From assembly GCF_900240305.1 (NCBI RefSeq), contig NZ_LT964854.1:1984001-2048000 (forward strand): a stretch of DNA of 64,000 bases, in the 5' to 3' direction. The position numbers and the translations under genes were made by a program. This document shows positions 33,845-42,033 of the stretch, in pieces (the stretch's first letter is position 1; the number at the start of each line of letters is the position of its first letter). The notes beneath the pieces were generated by a model. The model ran no database searches. It saw only the letters and a list, made by a program, of their open reading frames with translations, and was not told where the DNA came from. The stretch is from Ottowia massiliensis (GTDB lineage: Bacteria; Pseudomonadota; Gammaproteobacteria; Burkholderiales; Burkholderiaceae_C).

Positions 33845-35305
33845 ATGAGCAATACCACCTTTACCCTCAAATACAAGTCGCAGGCGGTCGCCAAGCCGTA
33901 TTTCATTGCAGCGCTGGGCCTGTTTGTGGGCCAGATCATTTTTGGTCTGGTCATGGGCGTGCAGTACATCTATGGCGACTTTCTGTTTCCGCACATTCCG
34001 TTCAATGTGGCCCGCATGGTGCACACGAACTTGCTGATCGTGTGGTTGCTGTTCGGCTTCATGGGCGCAGCCTACTACCTGGTGCCCGAAGAAGCGGAAA
34101 CCGAGCTTTACAGCCCGGGGCTTGCGCTGCTGATGTTCTGGATTTTTCTGGTAGCAGGCGCAGCCACCATCCTGGGCTATCTGCTGGTGCCCTACGCCCG
34201 GCTGGCGGAGCTGACCGGCAATGACCTGCTCATGACCATGGGCCGCGAGTTTCTGGAGCAACCGCTGCCGACCAAGGTAGGCATCGTCATCGTGGCGCTG
34301 GCCATGCTGTTCAACCTGAGCATGACCTATCTGAAAGGCCGCAAGACCACCGTCACCACCATCCTGATGATTGGGCTGTGGGGCCTGGCGCTGATGTTCC
34401 TGTTCTCGTTCTACAACCCGCACGATCTGGTGCGCGACAAGATGTACTGGTGGTTCGTGGTTCACCTCTGGGTGGAAGGCGTGTGGGAGCTGATTCTGGC
34501 TTCGCTGCTGGCCTACGTGCTCATCAAGACCACTGGCGCTGACCGCGAAGTGGTGGACAAGTGGATTTACGTGATCATGGCCACGGCCCTGTTTTCGGGC
34601 ATTTTGGGCACGGCTCACCACTATTACTTCATCGGCCTGCCGGGCTACTGGCACTTGGTCGGCAACATTTTCTCCTCGCTGGAGCCGATTCCCTTCTTCC
34701 TGCTGACGCTGTTTGCCTACCGCATGGTTCAACGCCGCCGCCGTGACCACGCCAACCAGGCTGCCGTGGTGTGGGCGCTGGGCTGCACGGTGCTGGGCTT
34801 TTTGGGCGCTGGCATCTGGGGCTTCCTGCACACGCTCTCGTGGGTGAACTACTACTCGCACGGCACGCAGCTGACGGCTTCGCACGGCCACCTGGCTTTC
34901 TATGGCGCTTATGCGTTGGTGGTGATTTGCCTGATCAGCTACGCCATGCCCACCCTGCGCGGCCGCGTGGCCAACAGCCGCGCTTCGCAGACGGTGGAAA
35001 TCTGGTCGTTCTGGATCATGAGCGTCGGCATGGGCGTGATTACCCTGGCGCTGACGCTGGCCGGCGCGGTGCAGATCTACCTGCAACGCTTCCCGACCGA
35101 TGGCGCCATGGCCTTCATGGCCGCGCAAGACCAGATCGTCTTCTTCTACTGGGTGCGCCTGTTTGGCGGCGTGGCCTTCCTGATCGGTCTGGTGCTGTAT
35201 CTCGCCAGCTTCTTCATCGGCGGCGAGCCGGTGGAAGGCAACTGGTATGGCCGCCGTGGCGGCGTGATGCCCGGCGTGGCCCAGCGCGTGCGCCACGGTG
35301 AATAA
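33845..35305 (+). CDS. norB: nitric oxide reductase subunit B
   Basis: A 486-residue haem-copper-oxidase superfamily protein with about 12 membrane helices that reduces 2 NO to N2O at a haem b3/FeB centre. Haem and FeB histidines are visible in RMVHTNLLIVWLLFG, FVVHLWVEGVWELI, GTAHHYYFIGLPGYW and SHGHLAFYGAY. The glutamates of HLWVEGVWE are conserved, typical of cNOR. Forms the catalytic core with NorC. A terminator-like hairpin follows, before norQ. Confidence 0.96.
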   Translation: MSNTTFTLKYKSQAVAKPYFIAALGLFVGQIIFGLVMGVQYIYGDFLFPHIPFNVARMVHTNLLIVWLLFGFMGAAYYLVPEEAETELYSPGLALLMFWIFLVAGAATILGYLLVPYARLAELTGNDLLMTMGREFLEQPLPTKVGIVIVALAMLFNLSMTYLKGRKTTVTTILMIGLWGLALMFLFSFYNPHDLVRDKMYWWFVVHLWVEGVWELILASLLAYVLIKTTGADREVVDKWIYVIMATALFSGILGTAHHYYFIGLPGYWHLVGNIFSSLEPIPFFLLTLFAYRMVQRRRRDHANQAAVVWALGCTVLGFLGAGIWGFLHTLSWVNYYSHGTQLTASHGHLAFYGAYALVVICLISYAMPTLRGRVANSRASQTVEIWSFWIMSVGMGVITLALTLAGAVQIYLQRFPTDGAMAFMAAQDQIVFFYWVRLFGGVAFLIGLVLYLASFFIGGEPVEGNWYGRRGGVMPGVAQRVRHGE

Positions 35306-35385
35306 AACCGCAGTGCGCCAGCAATGACAGATGTGCGGAGCGTTGAAAAACCCGTGATGCGCCCCCCATCTGTCTGACGATCCCG

Positions 35386-35423
35386 ATCGCCGCAACCTGC
35401 AAGAGGGAGCGGCGATTTTTTTT
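35386..35423 (+). terminator. terminator/attenuator between norB and norQ
   Basis: A perfect 8 bp stem ATCGCCGC/GCGGCGAT with a 15 nt loop is followed by eight Ts. It lies 81 bp after the norB stop and 35 bp before the norQ start, so it should reduce norQD transcription relative to norCB. Confidence 0.75.
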
Positions 35424-35457
35424 CAGCCTTTTGTCGTTTCATCAAGAGAGAAAGCCG

Positions 35458-36267
35458 ATGTCCGCAACCGATCAGGCCCAGGCCGCCATTCCGTTTTATG
35501 CCGAACAGGCCGATGAATGCCGCGTGTTTGAACACGCATTCCGGCAGCGCCTGCCAGTGCTGCTCAAAGGCCCCACGGGCTGCGGCAAAACGCGGTTTGT
35601 GGAACACATGGCCGCCCGCTTGGGCCGCCCGCTGATTACCGTGAGCTGCCATGACGACCTGACGGCCGCCGACCTCGTTGGGCGCTTTCTCATCGGCGAC
35701 GGCAACACCGTCTGGTCTGACGGCCCGCTGGCGCGCGCCGTACGCCAGGGCGCCATCTGCTATCTGGATGAAGTGGTGGAAGCCCGCAAAGACACCACCG
35801 TCGTGCTCCACCCGCTGACCGACGACCGCCGCATCCTGCCCATCGAGCGCACGGGCGAGCAGCTGCAAGCGCCGCCCGGCTTCATGCTGGTCGTCTCCTA
35901 CAACCCTGGCTATCAGAACCTGCTCAAAAACCTCAAGCCCAGCACGCGCCAGCGCTTTGTGGCCTTGGGCTTTGACTACCCCGTGGCTGATGTGGAGCAG
36001 CGCATTATCGAAAAAGAAGCCCATGCCAGCCCTGAGCTGGCTACGCGCCTGGTGCGGCTGGCCACGGCCTTGCGCCGCCTGACGGATCAAGACCTTGAAG
36101 AAACCGTCAGCACGCGCTTGCTGGTGGTGGCAGGCCGCCTGATCGTGGCCGGGCTGGACGAACGCACAGCCTGCCGCGCCGCCATCGTCGATGCCCTCAC
36201 CGACGACCACGACACCGCCGCTGCCCTTGACGAAGTGGTGCAGGCCGTGTGGGCGCCGCAAGACTGA
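35458..36267 (+). CDS. norQ: nitric oxide reductase activation protein NorQ (MoxR-type AAA+)
   Basis: A 269-residue AAA+ ATPase of the CbbQ/NirQ/NorQ group that acts with NorD to activate NOR, probably by remodelling or FeB insertion. Walker A is LLKGPTGCGKTRF near 38, Walker B is AICYLDEVVEARKD, sensor 1 is VVSYNPGYQNL, and the arginine-finger region is RQRFVAL. The start MSATDQAQ has AGAGAGAAAG upstream. norD follows after 36 bp. Confidence 0.93.
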   Translation: MSATDQAQAAIPFYAEQADECRVFEHAFRQRLPVLLKGPTGCGKTRFVEHMAARLGRPLITVSCHDDLTAADLVGRFLIGDGNTVWSDGPLARAVRQGAICYLDEVVEARKDTTVVLHPLTDDRRILPIERTGEQLQAPPGFMLVVSYNPGYQNLLKNLKPSTRQRFVALGFDYPVADVEQRIIEKEAHASPELATRLVRLATALRRLTDQDLEETVSTRLLVVAGRLIVAGLDERTACRAAIVDALTDDHDTAAALDEVVQAVWAPQD

Positions 36268-36303
36268 ACGCGTTCAAAAAGCCGCAACAACGGAGCAAGC
36301 ATC

Positions 36304-36967
36304 ATGGAAGAGTGGGTGGGCGAACGCTGGCACCGCCTCATCATGCGCGTGGCGGACCCTTCCTTCATGGAAGCGGCCGTGCCGCTGGAGGACGTGACCC
36401 GTGCCGTTGAATTGCTGTTTCGCGCAGCCGGGGGCGACGCTGCCGTGCGCGTGGCGACCGCTTCGGCACAAAAAATCGGCGGGCGGCGCAGCTGGGTTCA
36501 GAAAATCGCGGGCTATGGCGAGCGCGCCGCCGTCACCTCGCTGGACGGCGAAACCCTGGCTTTGCCGCCAACCATTGCCGTGTTCGACAGCCGCGAACTC
36601 AACCGTGCCCTTTACCTGTGGCTGGCCGCTCTTGCCGCCAGTCATGAAACCACGTCTGCGGGCTGGCTGGCCGACAACGTGGCTGCTGCCCGCCGCGCCC
36701 TGCGCACCTACCCCGGCCTGCGCGAGCGCTTTTGCTGCTTGGTGGATGCCCACCTGGCCCAGCGCACCCCGCCCGAAAAAATAAAAAGCACGGCAGGCCA
36801 GCGGGCCGAGCGCGCCATCGTGCAAACGCTCAAGGCCCTGCGCGACTTTGCCGCCGCCGGCCCCCAATCGCCAGCCTGGAGCGACCCGGCCCAGCCGCTG
36901 CCCGGCGTGCCGGAAAACACGGCCATCGTCCACGCCGTCGATACCGCGCCCGTCTGGCTCTGGCTGC
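36304..36967 (+). CDS. norD: NorD, N-terminal part (interrupted by assembly gap)
   Basis: About 221 residues of NorD, the von Willebrand factor A partner of NorQ. It begins MEEWVGERWHRLIMRVADPS and runs through helical NorD sequence to APVWLWLP. At 36968 the sequence turns into Nextera adapter and low-quality bases. The reading frame that continues past this point (to 37221) is an artefact. The gene resumes after the Ns. NorD is needed for NOR activity in denitrifiers. Confidence 0.88.
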
Positions 36968-37088
36968 CTGTCTCTTATACCCATCCGACCCTGCCGACGA
37001 ACCTACACGTGCTTACTCAGGATCGTCCTCGTCCGCCTCAGACAGACTTTCCATTTATATCAACCGTGTCTCATATANNNNNNNNNNN
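36968..37088. other. sequencing-adapter sequence and assembly gap
   Basis: From 36968 the bases CTGTCTCTTATACCCATCCG and then ACCCTGCCGACGA match the Nextera transposase mosaic end plus read-1 adapter with a few errors. Seventy-seven bases of junk and Ns at 37078-37088 follow. This is a contig end scaffolded without trimming, not biological sequence. Confidence 0.9.
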
Positions 37089-38429
37089 GTGTTTGTTGTT
37101 GCGCGGGCGCGCGACGACGACCCCGACGCCGCCCGCCCGCGCAACAACAAACACACCCAGCAAGACAACAAGCGCCGCCGCGCCAGCCGCACGCAAGACA
37201 CCAGCAACCGCAACGGGCTGATGATGTTCTTCCGCGCCGAATCCATCTTGAGCTGGGGCGAATTCGTTCGCGTCAATCGCGCGGGCGACGATCAAGACGA
37301 CCACGACGCCACCAAAGTGGCCGACGACATGGACGAACTCGCCATCGCCAAAGGCGGCGAAACGCTGGCCGCGCGCGTCAAGTTCGACCTCGACCTGCCC
37401 AGCGCCGCCTGGGACGATCTGCCCGTGGGCGAAGGCGAACCCCTGCCCGAATGGGACTTCAAAGCCCACACACTGCGCCCCGACGTATGCCGCGCCCAGC
37501 GCCTGCGCCCCCGCTCCGAAGACAAAGCTGTCGAAGCCAGCGCAGAAAAAGTCAGTGGCACAACAGCCGACACCGCCCAGCAGGCGGCGCAAGCGCAATC
37601 CGGCGACGACCCCAAAAAACGCGAGGCGAGCGCCATCGACCGCTACAAGCTTCGCGCCACCGAACGCCAGGTGCGCCGCCGCTTTGAAGCCCTGCGCGCC
37701 GGCCCCCGCTGGCAGCACGGCCTGCTGCAAGGTGAAGAGCTGGACCTGGATGCCTGGGTGCGCTTTCGCGTCGATCATCACCGCCAGGGCATCAGCCGCA
37801 GCGAATCACCCCCCATCTTCTCGCAGCGCGTGCGCACCGAACGCAGCCTGGCCAGCGTCGTGCTGGCCGACATCTCGCTCTCCACCGACGCCTACGCCAC
37901 ACAAGACGACCGCGTCATCGACCTCATCCGCGACAGCCTGCTTGTCTTCGGCGGCGCGCTCGACAGCGTTGGCGACCCTTTTGAAATGCTCGGCTTCTCG
38001 TCCGTGCGCCGCAACGTGCGCATCCACGAACTCAAACGCTTTGGCGAAAGCTGGGACACCGCCGCGCAAGAGCGCGTGGCCGCCATCAAACCCGGCTACT
38101 ACACCCGCATGGGCGCGGCCATCCGCCACGGAACCAAGCGCCTCAGCCAGCGGCCCGAACGCCAGCGCCTGCTGCTCATCCTCTCCGATGGCAAACCCAA
38201 CGACCTGGACCAATACGAAGGCCGCTACGGTCTGGAAGACACCCGCCACGCCGTGCACGAAGCCCGCCAGGCCGGCCTCGTGCCCTTCTGCGTCACCATC
38301 GACCAGCAAGCGCACGACTACCTGCCGCATCTCTTCGGCTCACGCGGCTTTGCCCTCATCCACCGCCCCGAGCAACTCGCCCGTGCGCTCACGCAGGTGT
38401 ATGTGAAGCTCACCGCTGCCGCCCGGTAG
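37089..38429 (+). CDS. norD: NorD, C-terminal part with VWA domain
   Basis: About 446 residues that complete norD after the gap. The N-terminal section is charged and Asp/Arg-rich, then FFRAESILSWGEFVRVNRAG leads to the central region. The C-terminal von Willebrand A domain has its MIDAS in ADISLSTDA and LSDGKPNDLD. It ends LARALTQVYVKLTAAAR. The first 20-odd bases are suspect: they form a perfect inverted repeat with 37134-37154 at the contig edge. Real coding sequence probably begins near 37110. Confidence 0.85.
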   Translation: MFVVARARDDDPDAARPRNNKHTQQDNKRRRASRTQDTSNRNGLMMFFRAESILSWGEFVRVNRAGDDQDDHDATKVADDMDELAIAKGGETLAARVKFDLDLPSAAWDDLPVGEGEPLPEWDFKAHTLRPDVCRAQRLRPRSEDKAVEASAEKVSGTTADTAQQAAQAQSGDDPKKREASAIDRYKLRATERQVRRRFEALRAGPRWQHGLLQGEELDLDAWVRFRVDHHRQGISRSESPPIFSQRVRTERSLASVVLADISLSTDAYATQDDRVIDLIRDSLLVFGGALDSVGDPFEMLGFSSVRRNVRIHELKRFGESWDTAAQERVAAIKPGYYTRMGAAIRHGTKRLSQRPERQRLLLILSDGKPNDLDQYEGRYGLEDTRHAVHEARQAGLVPFCVTIDQQAHDYLPHLFGSRGFALIHRPEQLARALTQVYVKLTAAAR

Positions 38430-38478
38430 CGCCGCCATTAAATCCTGGGCATGCTTCTTCATCAAGACGTGGCACCTC

Positions 38479-39124
38479 TTTAGAGGCTGTCCTCAAAAAT
38501 GGAGTTTGCGGCAAACGATTGTCATGTGCCTAAGCGACATGAGCGATGAACAGTTGGAGATTGTGCAAAAGTACTTTCCGGCAGGTAAACGCGCAGGCAG
38601 GCTGCTGGTGCGCAGCGCCCGAGACATGATCAACGCCATCTTCTCATCTTCTATATGCAAGCCACTGGCTGTCAGTAGCGCGCGCTGCCCAAGAACTATC
38701 CGCTCTGGAAACGGGTCTACAACACCTTTGCTCGCTGGTGCCAGTGCAGCGTGTGGGACGTGCTACTGGCGCTGCTGCGCCAGTAGGTGCGCGCCAAGAC
38801 GAGCAGGCGGACCGGACCCAGCGTGGTCATCATCGACTCCCAATCCGTCAAGATCGTCTCAAAAAGGCACAAGCGCCATATTGCTGTAGACATAATGGGA
38901 CTGCTGCTGGCCGTGGTGGCGCCTTTAGCAGGCATTCAGGACCGGGTGGGAGCCAAGGCTTTGCTGATCAGGCTGTTTATGTACTTTTGGCGTCTCAGGA
39001 TAAGTCAATTGGGAAAGCAGTACAAGGACTACGAGATCAGCGTGGCATCAGCTGAAGTCTTCGTCAAGATCGCTTGCATCCGGCATATGCAGGCTTCTGG
39101 AATGGCTTTGAGGATAGTCTTTAA
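38479..39124 (+). mobile_element. degenerate IS5-type element
   Basis: Left end TTTAGAGGCTGTCCTCAAAA and right end CTTTGAGGATAGTCTTTAAA match the inverted repeats of the better-preserved element at 40955-41785. At about 646 bp it is shorter than that copy (831 bp), with at least two internal deletions. Confidence 0.7.
38539..39085 (+). pseudogene. broken IS5-type transposase
   Basis: Starts MSDEQLEIVQKYFPAGKRAG like the intact copy (MSDKQWQVLAKHF). It has several frameshifts and a stop before VRAKTSRR, then VVIIDSQSVKIVSKRHKRHI, IMGLLLAVVAPLAGIQDRVG and DYEISVASAEVFVKIACIRH. The DNA-binding and catalytic centre between these blocks is deleted, so it cannot be active. Confidence 0.75.
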
Positions 39125-39390
39125 ACGTCAAACGTCACATTGTGGTAGCTATCCAAGGCTTGCCCCACGTCGAGGCATTGAAAAGTTAAGGCAAGCAATT
39201 GTTAGAACGTATCAAGCTTTGCGAACCTATTTTGAACCAAAAGCAAAACCTGCTGTGCGATGTCGCTACGCTGAACCGACCTTTGCGCTTGGGGTTGGAG
39301 GACGTCTTGGGCGAGCACGTAACAGCGTAATTAGTTGCGGCTACTGCAGAGACAGCTCAAAACACGCCAACAATAGGGAATGGCGTTGTA
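39125..39390. other. decayed DNA upstream of the propeller-like gene
   Basis: AT-richer sequence between the degenerate IS and the next gene. In the frame of the downstream gene a stop lies at about 39332, so its original 5' end is lost or replaced here. No other feature seen. Confidence 0.4.
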
Positions 39391-40746
39391 TTGGATGACG
39401 CTGGAAATGCTACTATGCTTTATGCCACTAGATCAAATACGCAAGGAATGGCATCGTCTGTTTATGTGATACGCGGCAAGGTAAATGCTGATGGCGTAGC
39501 TACGTGGAGTACCCCTCTGTTATTAGGAGAGAGTACGAGTAGTCATTCGCGATTCATTGTTGGAAGTATCGCTGGATCTCCAAATGGTAATGTTATTGTT
39601 ACTTGGCCTGGAAAAAATAACTGTTTGTCGGATAGTTATGAGAAGCCTCCTGCTTTATGTACATTTCTTATGTTTTCACGGTATGAAAACACGACAGGCA
39701 CTTGGTCTGCTCCAGAACCGTTAACAGACTTTCCTGATCTATTAGGATTTTCTCAAGTGCATGAGCCTGCTATAGATAATGCGGGAAATATTGCTATTCA
39801 TCATCTTTATTGGGAACCCAAGGAGGGTAGTGATAAAGGTGAAATCGTAGAGCGCCGTGCGATTAGCTATCGGCCTGCGGGACATACACAGTGGCAACGA
39901 CATATTTTCAAGAATATTAATGTTGCAGACCGATCAGTTTTTAGTATGGATAGTTCCGGAAATATGATTTGGGCTTCTTCTGCTAAGCAAAAAACTGGTA
40001 GAGTCAATGTCATGGTTTCTCGAGGAACATTTGATGGTGGGTTTGAAGATGTACGAATTATGGACTCGCGCCAAAGTGGAGGTAGTTTAAGCGCTGCACA
40101 TATTAACAAAGGATATGCTGCTGTACAATGGGTGCAAACTATTGGTTCATCAGATATTAGATTCGTTGCGGTTGCTGATGTAGGAAATGACTGGCAAGTT
40201 AACGATATTGGACGCGCGTGGTTTGATGGAAGCGCCAATAATACAGCAGGTTTTATTGCGAATACAGCCAAAGTCTTTCCCTTGGTCGTAGGGGATGGCG
40301 GGCGCGTTTATGCATACAACTTGATGCCAGGGGGTGAGTTTGCGGATGCTAGCAGTGACAAATGTTATGTTTATGTAAAAGATGGGGTTGGTGGCCAATG
40401 GAGCCAACAAGAATTGCCTAAGGGTGTTCCCTGCTTGGGAAAATGGTCAGGTTTTTTTGTTAATACATTTAATCGGAATGGAGATTTGCTTACGATCAGT
40501 GGTGAGGGACGTTGGAGTGTGTACAGTGCGGCAACAAATAAGATAATTCGATCTTTTTCGGGTCCCTCTCTTAATGGCCGTAATGGATTCGATCCTGTTC
40601 AAGTTCTACCTAGAATGGTTGCTGCATACAACAATAATGGTGAAGCAGCATTAGTTGTTTCTTCTGCATATGAGCAGTTGCCTACTGAAACGTCAGGAGG
40701 AATTCTAAGGAATGGTTACTATAATTTATGGGGATTTATTCGTTAG
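39391..40746 (+). CDS. 5'-truncated beta-propeller-like surface protein
   Basis: About 451 residues from a TTG; the frame is open back to a stop at about 39332 with no ATG and no signal peptide, so the gene is probably truncated. The protein has recurring D/N-x-x-G-N/D units, each opening a beta strand set: DDAGNATMLYAT, DNAGNIAIHHLYW, DSSGNMIWASS, NRNGDLLTISG and NNNGEAALVVS. This is the pattern of sialidase-like or BNR-type propellers. GC is far below the chromosome, implying transfer. Function unknown; the family guess is low confidence. Confidence 0.55.
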   Translation: MDDAGNATMLYATRSNTQGMASSVYVIRGKVNADGVATWSTPLLLGESTSSHSRFIVGSIAGSPNGNVIVTWPGKNNCLSDSYEKPPALCTFLMFSRYENTTGTWSAPEPLTDFPDLLGFSQVHEPAIDNAGNIAIHHLYWEPKEGSDKGEIVERRAISYRPAGHTQWQRHIFKNINVADRSVFSMDSSGNMIWASSAKQKTGRVNVMVSRGTFDGGFEDVRIMDSRQSGGSLSAAHINKGYAAVQWVQTIGSSDIRFVAVADVGNDWQVNDIGRAWFDGSANNTAGFIANTAKVFPLVVGDGGRVYAYNLMPGGEFADASSDKCYVYVKDGVGGQWSQQELPKGVPCLGKWSGFFVNTFNRNGDLLTISGEGRWSVYSAATNKIIRSFSGPSLNGRNGFDPVQVLPRMVAAYNNNGEAALVVSSAYEQLPTETSGGILRNGYYNLWGFIR

Positions 40747-40762
40747 GCTTTCTTATATTTAG

Positions 40763-40812
40763 GGCGTGTCTCAAATCCTGATCATGTAACATGATCAGGA
40801 GCGTGACACGCC
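40763..40812. repeat. 50 bp near-perfect palindrome
   Basis: Outer arms GGCGTGTC/GACACGCC enclose inner arms TCCTGATCATGT/ACATGATCAGGA with a one-base centre. It begins 16 bp after the stop of the propeller-like gene and directly precedes the truncated transposase at 40813. It may be an IS terminus or a strong bidirectional hairpin. Confidence 0.7.
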
Positions 40813-40954
40813 TTGACAGATGCCCAATGGGCACACGTCCAAGACCTTTTGTCTGGCAGGGCTGGCCCATATGGGATGCCCTGCAGTCAATCTCGCCTGT
40901 TTGTCGATGCTGCACTCTATCGCTGCCGTGCTGAGATACCTTGGCGTGATCCGC
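40813..40954 (+). pseudogene. 5' fragment of a second IS5-family transposase
   Basis: TDAQWAHVQDLLSGRAGPYG then QSRLFVDAALYRCRAEIPWRDPPE match the N-terminus of IS427-group IS5 transposases. It stops exactly where the 40955-41785 element begins. The remainder is not found on the other side, so this element was truncated by insertion and later loss. Confidence 0.7.
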
Positions 40955-41785
40955 CTGAGAGGCTGTCCCCAAAATCATCTCAAGGGCCTGACCATGCGCC
41001 GAATGCAAGCAATCTTGATAAATGCTTCGGCTGAAGCCACGCTGACCTCGTAGTCCTTGCTCATTCTTCTAGATTGACTCAGCCAGGCAAAAGTCCTCTG
41101 CACAACCCAGCGCTTGGGCAATACCCTGAAGACGCGCTGCTGGCAGCGCTTGATCACCTGCATGTTCCAACCCAACATGCTCAGTGCCCAATTGATCAGG
41201 CTGCACGAGTAGCTGCCATCGACAAAGATGGTCTTCAGACTCTCAAAGTACAAGAACAGCCTGATCTGCAAAGCCCTGACTCCTGCCCGGTCTTGAATGC
41301 CAGTCGAGTGCACCACCACGGCCAGCAGCAGCCCCATTGTGTCTGAGGCTATGTGGCGCTTGCGCCCTTTGACTCTTTTGCCTGCGTCATATCCGCGCTG
41401 CCCCCTTTTGAGACGGTCTTGACCGATTGAGAGTCGATGATGGCTGTGCTGGGCCTGGCCCGCCTTCCTGCCTTGGCGCGCACTTGCTGGCGCAGCAGCG
41501 CCAGCAGAACGTCCCACACGCCGCGCCGACGCCAGCGGGCAAAGGTGTTGCAGACCTGTTTGCAGGGCGGGTAGTCCTTGGGTAGTGCGTGCCACTGGCA
41601 ACCCGTGGCTTGTATATGGAAGATGGCGTTAATCATGTTTCGGGCGCTGTGCTCCCGAGGACGTCCTCTCTTGTTCATTTCAGCAAAGTGTTTGGCCAGC
41701 ACTTGCCACTGCTTATCGCTCATGCCACTTGAATGAACATGACGATTGTTTGCCGCATATTCCCTCTTTGAGGACGGCTTCTCAG
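40955..41785 (-). mobile_element. IS5-type insertion sequence, 831 bp
   Basis: Terminal inverted repeats CTGAGAGGCTGTCCCCAAAA and CTGAGAAGCCGTCCTCAAAG (reverse complement of the right end) match at 16 of 20 positions. A two-frame transposase gene fills the interior on the minus strand. No target duplication could be recognised. Confidence 0.8.
40975..41723 (-). CDS. IS5-type transposase, two frames (probable -1 frameshift)
   Basis: OrfA (from 41723) reads MSDKQWQVLAKHFAEMNKRG, INAIFHIQATGCQWHALPKD and STAIIDSQSVKTVSKGG. OrfB continues in the -1 frame with RGYDAGKRVKGRKRHIASDT, then GLLLAVVVHSTGIQDRAG, IFVDGSYS, VQRTFAWLSQSRRMSKDYE and ends VRPLR. The DD(E) residues DSQS, DG and the R-x(6)-E-like end are present. 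The frame change lies on TCAAAAGGGGGC at about 41394, a slippery run, which fits frameshifting in the IS427 group. A simple mutation cannot be excluded. Confidence 0.75.
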
Positions 41786-42033
41786 GTCTTTTGAGGGCGT
41801 GTTGCCCGACAATTGATGCGAATTACCGCGAAAGCAAGGCAATTTGCATTAAATTGTTACATGATAGCCGCCCCTTTCTCCTCGGCCGCTCCTCGGGCGC
41901 TGCGCCAAAACCCAGGGTATCCACTTATGTCCGCGCCTCCATTTCGGGCCATCTGCATAGTTACCCCAGCTATCGCAAACCTACGTGAAATGTTTGAATA
42001 GCCATGTTTTCAACCCAAGCAAGGAGCAAAGAC

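Noticed and set aside
37089..37154. perfect 21 bp inverted repeat as a biological hairpin
   Set aside because: It abuts the N run and adapter and has no place in NorD; contig-edge fold-back is the simpler explanation.
36968..37221. continuation of the norD first reading frame through the gap
   Set aside because: The translated residues come from adapter sequence and Ns.
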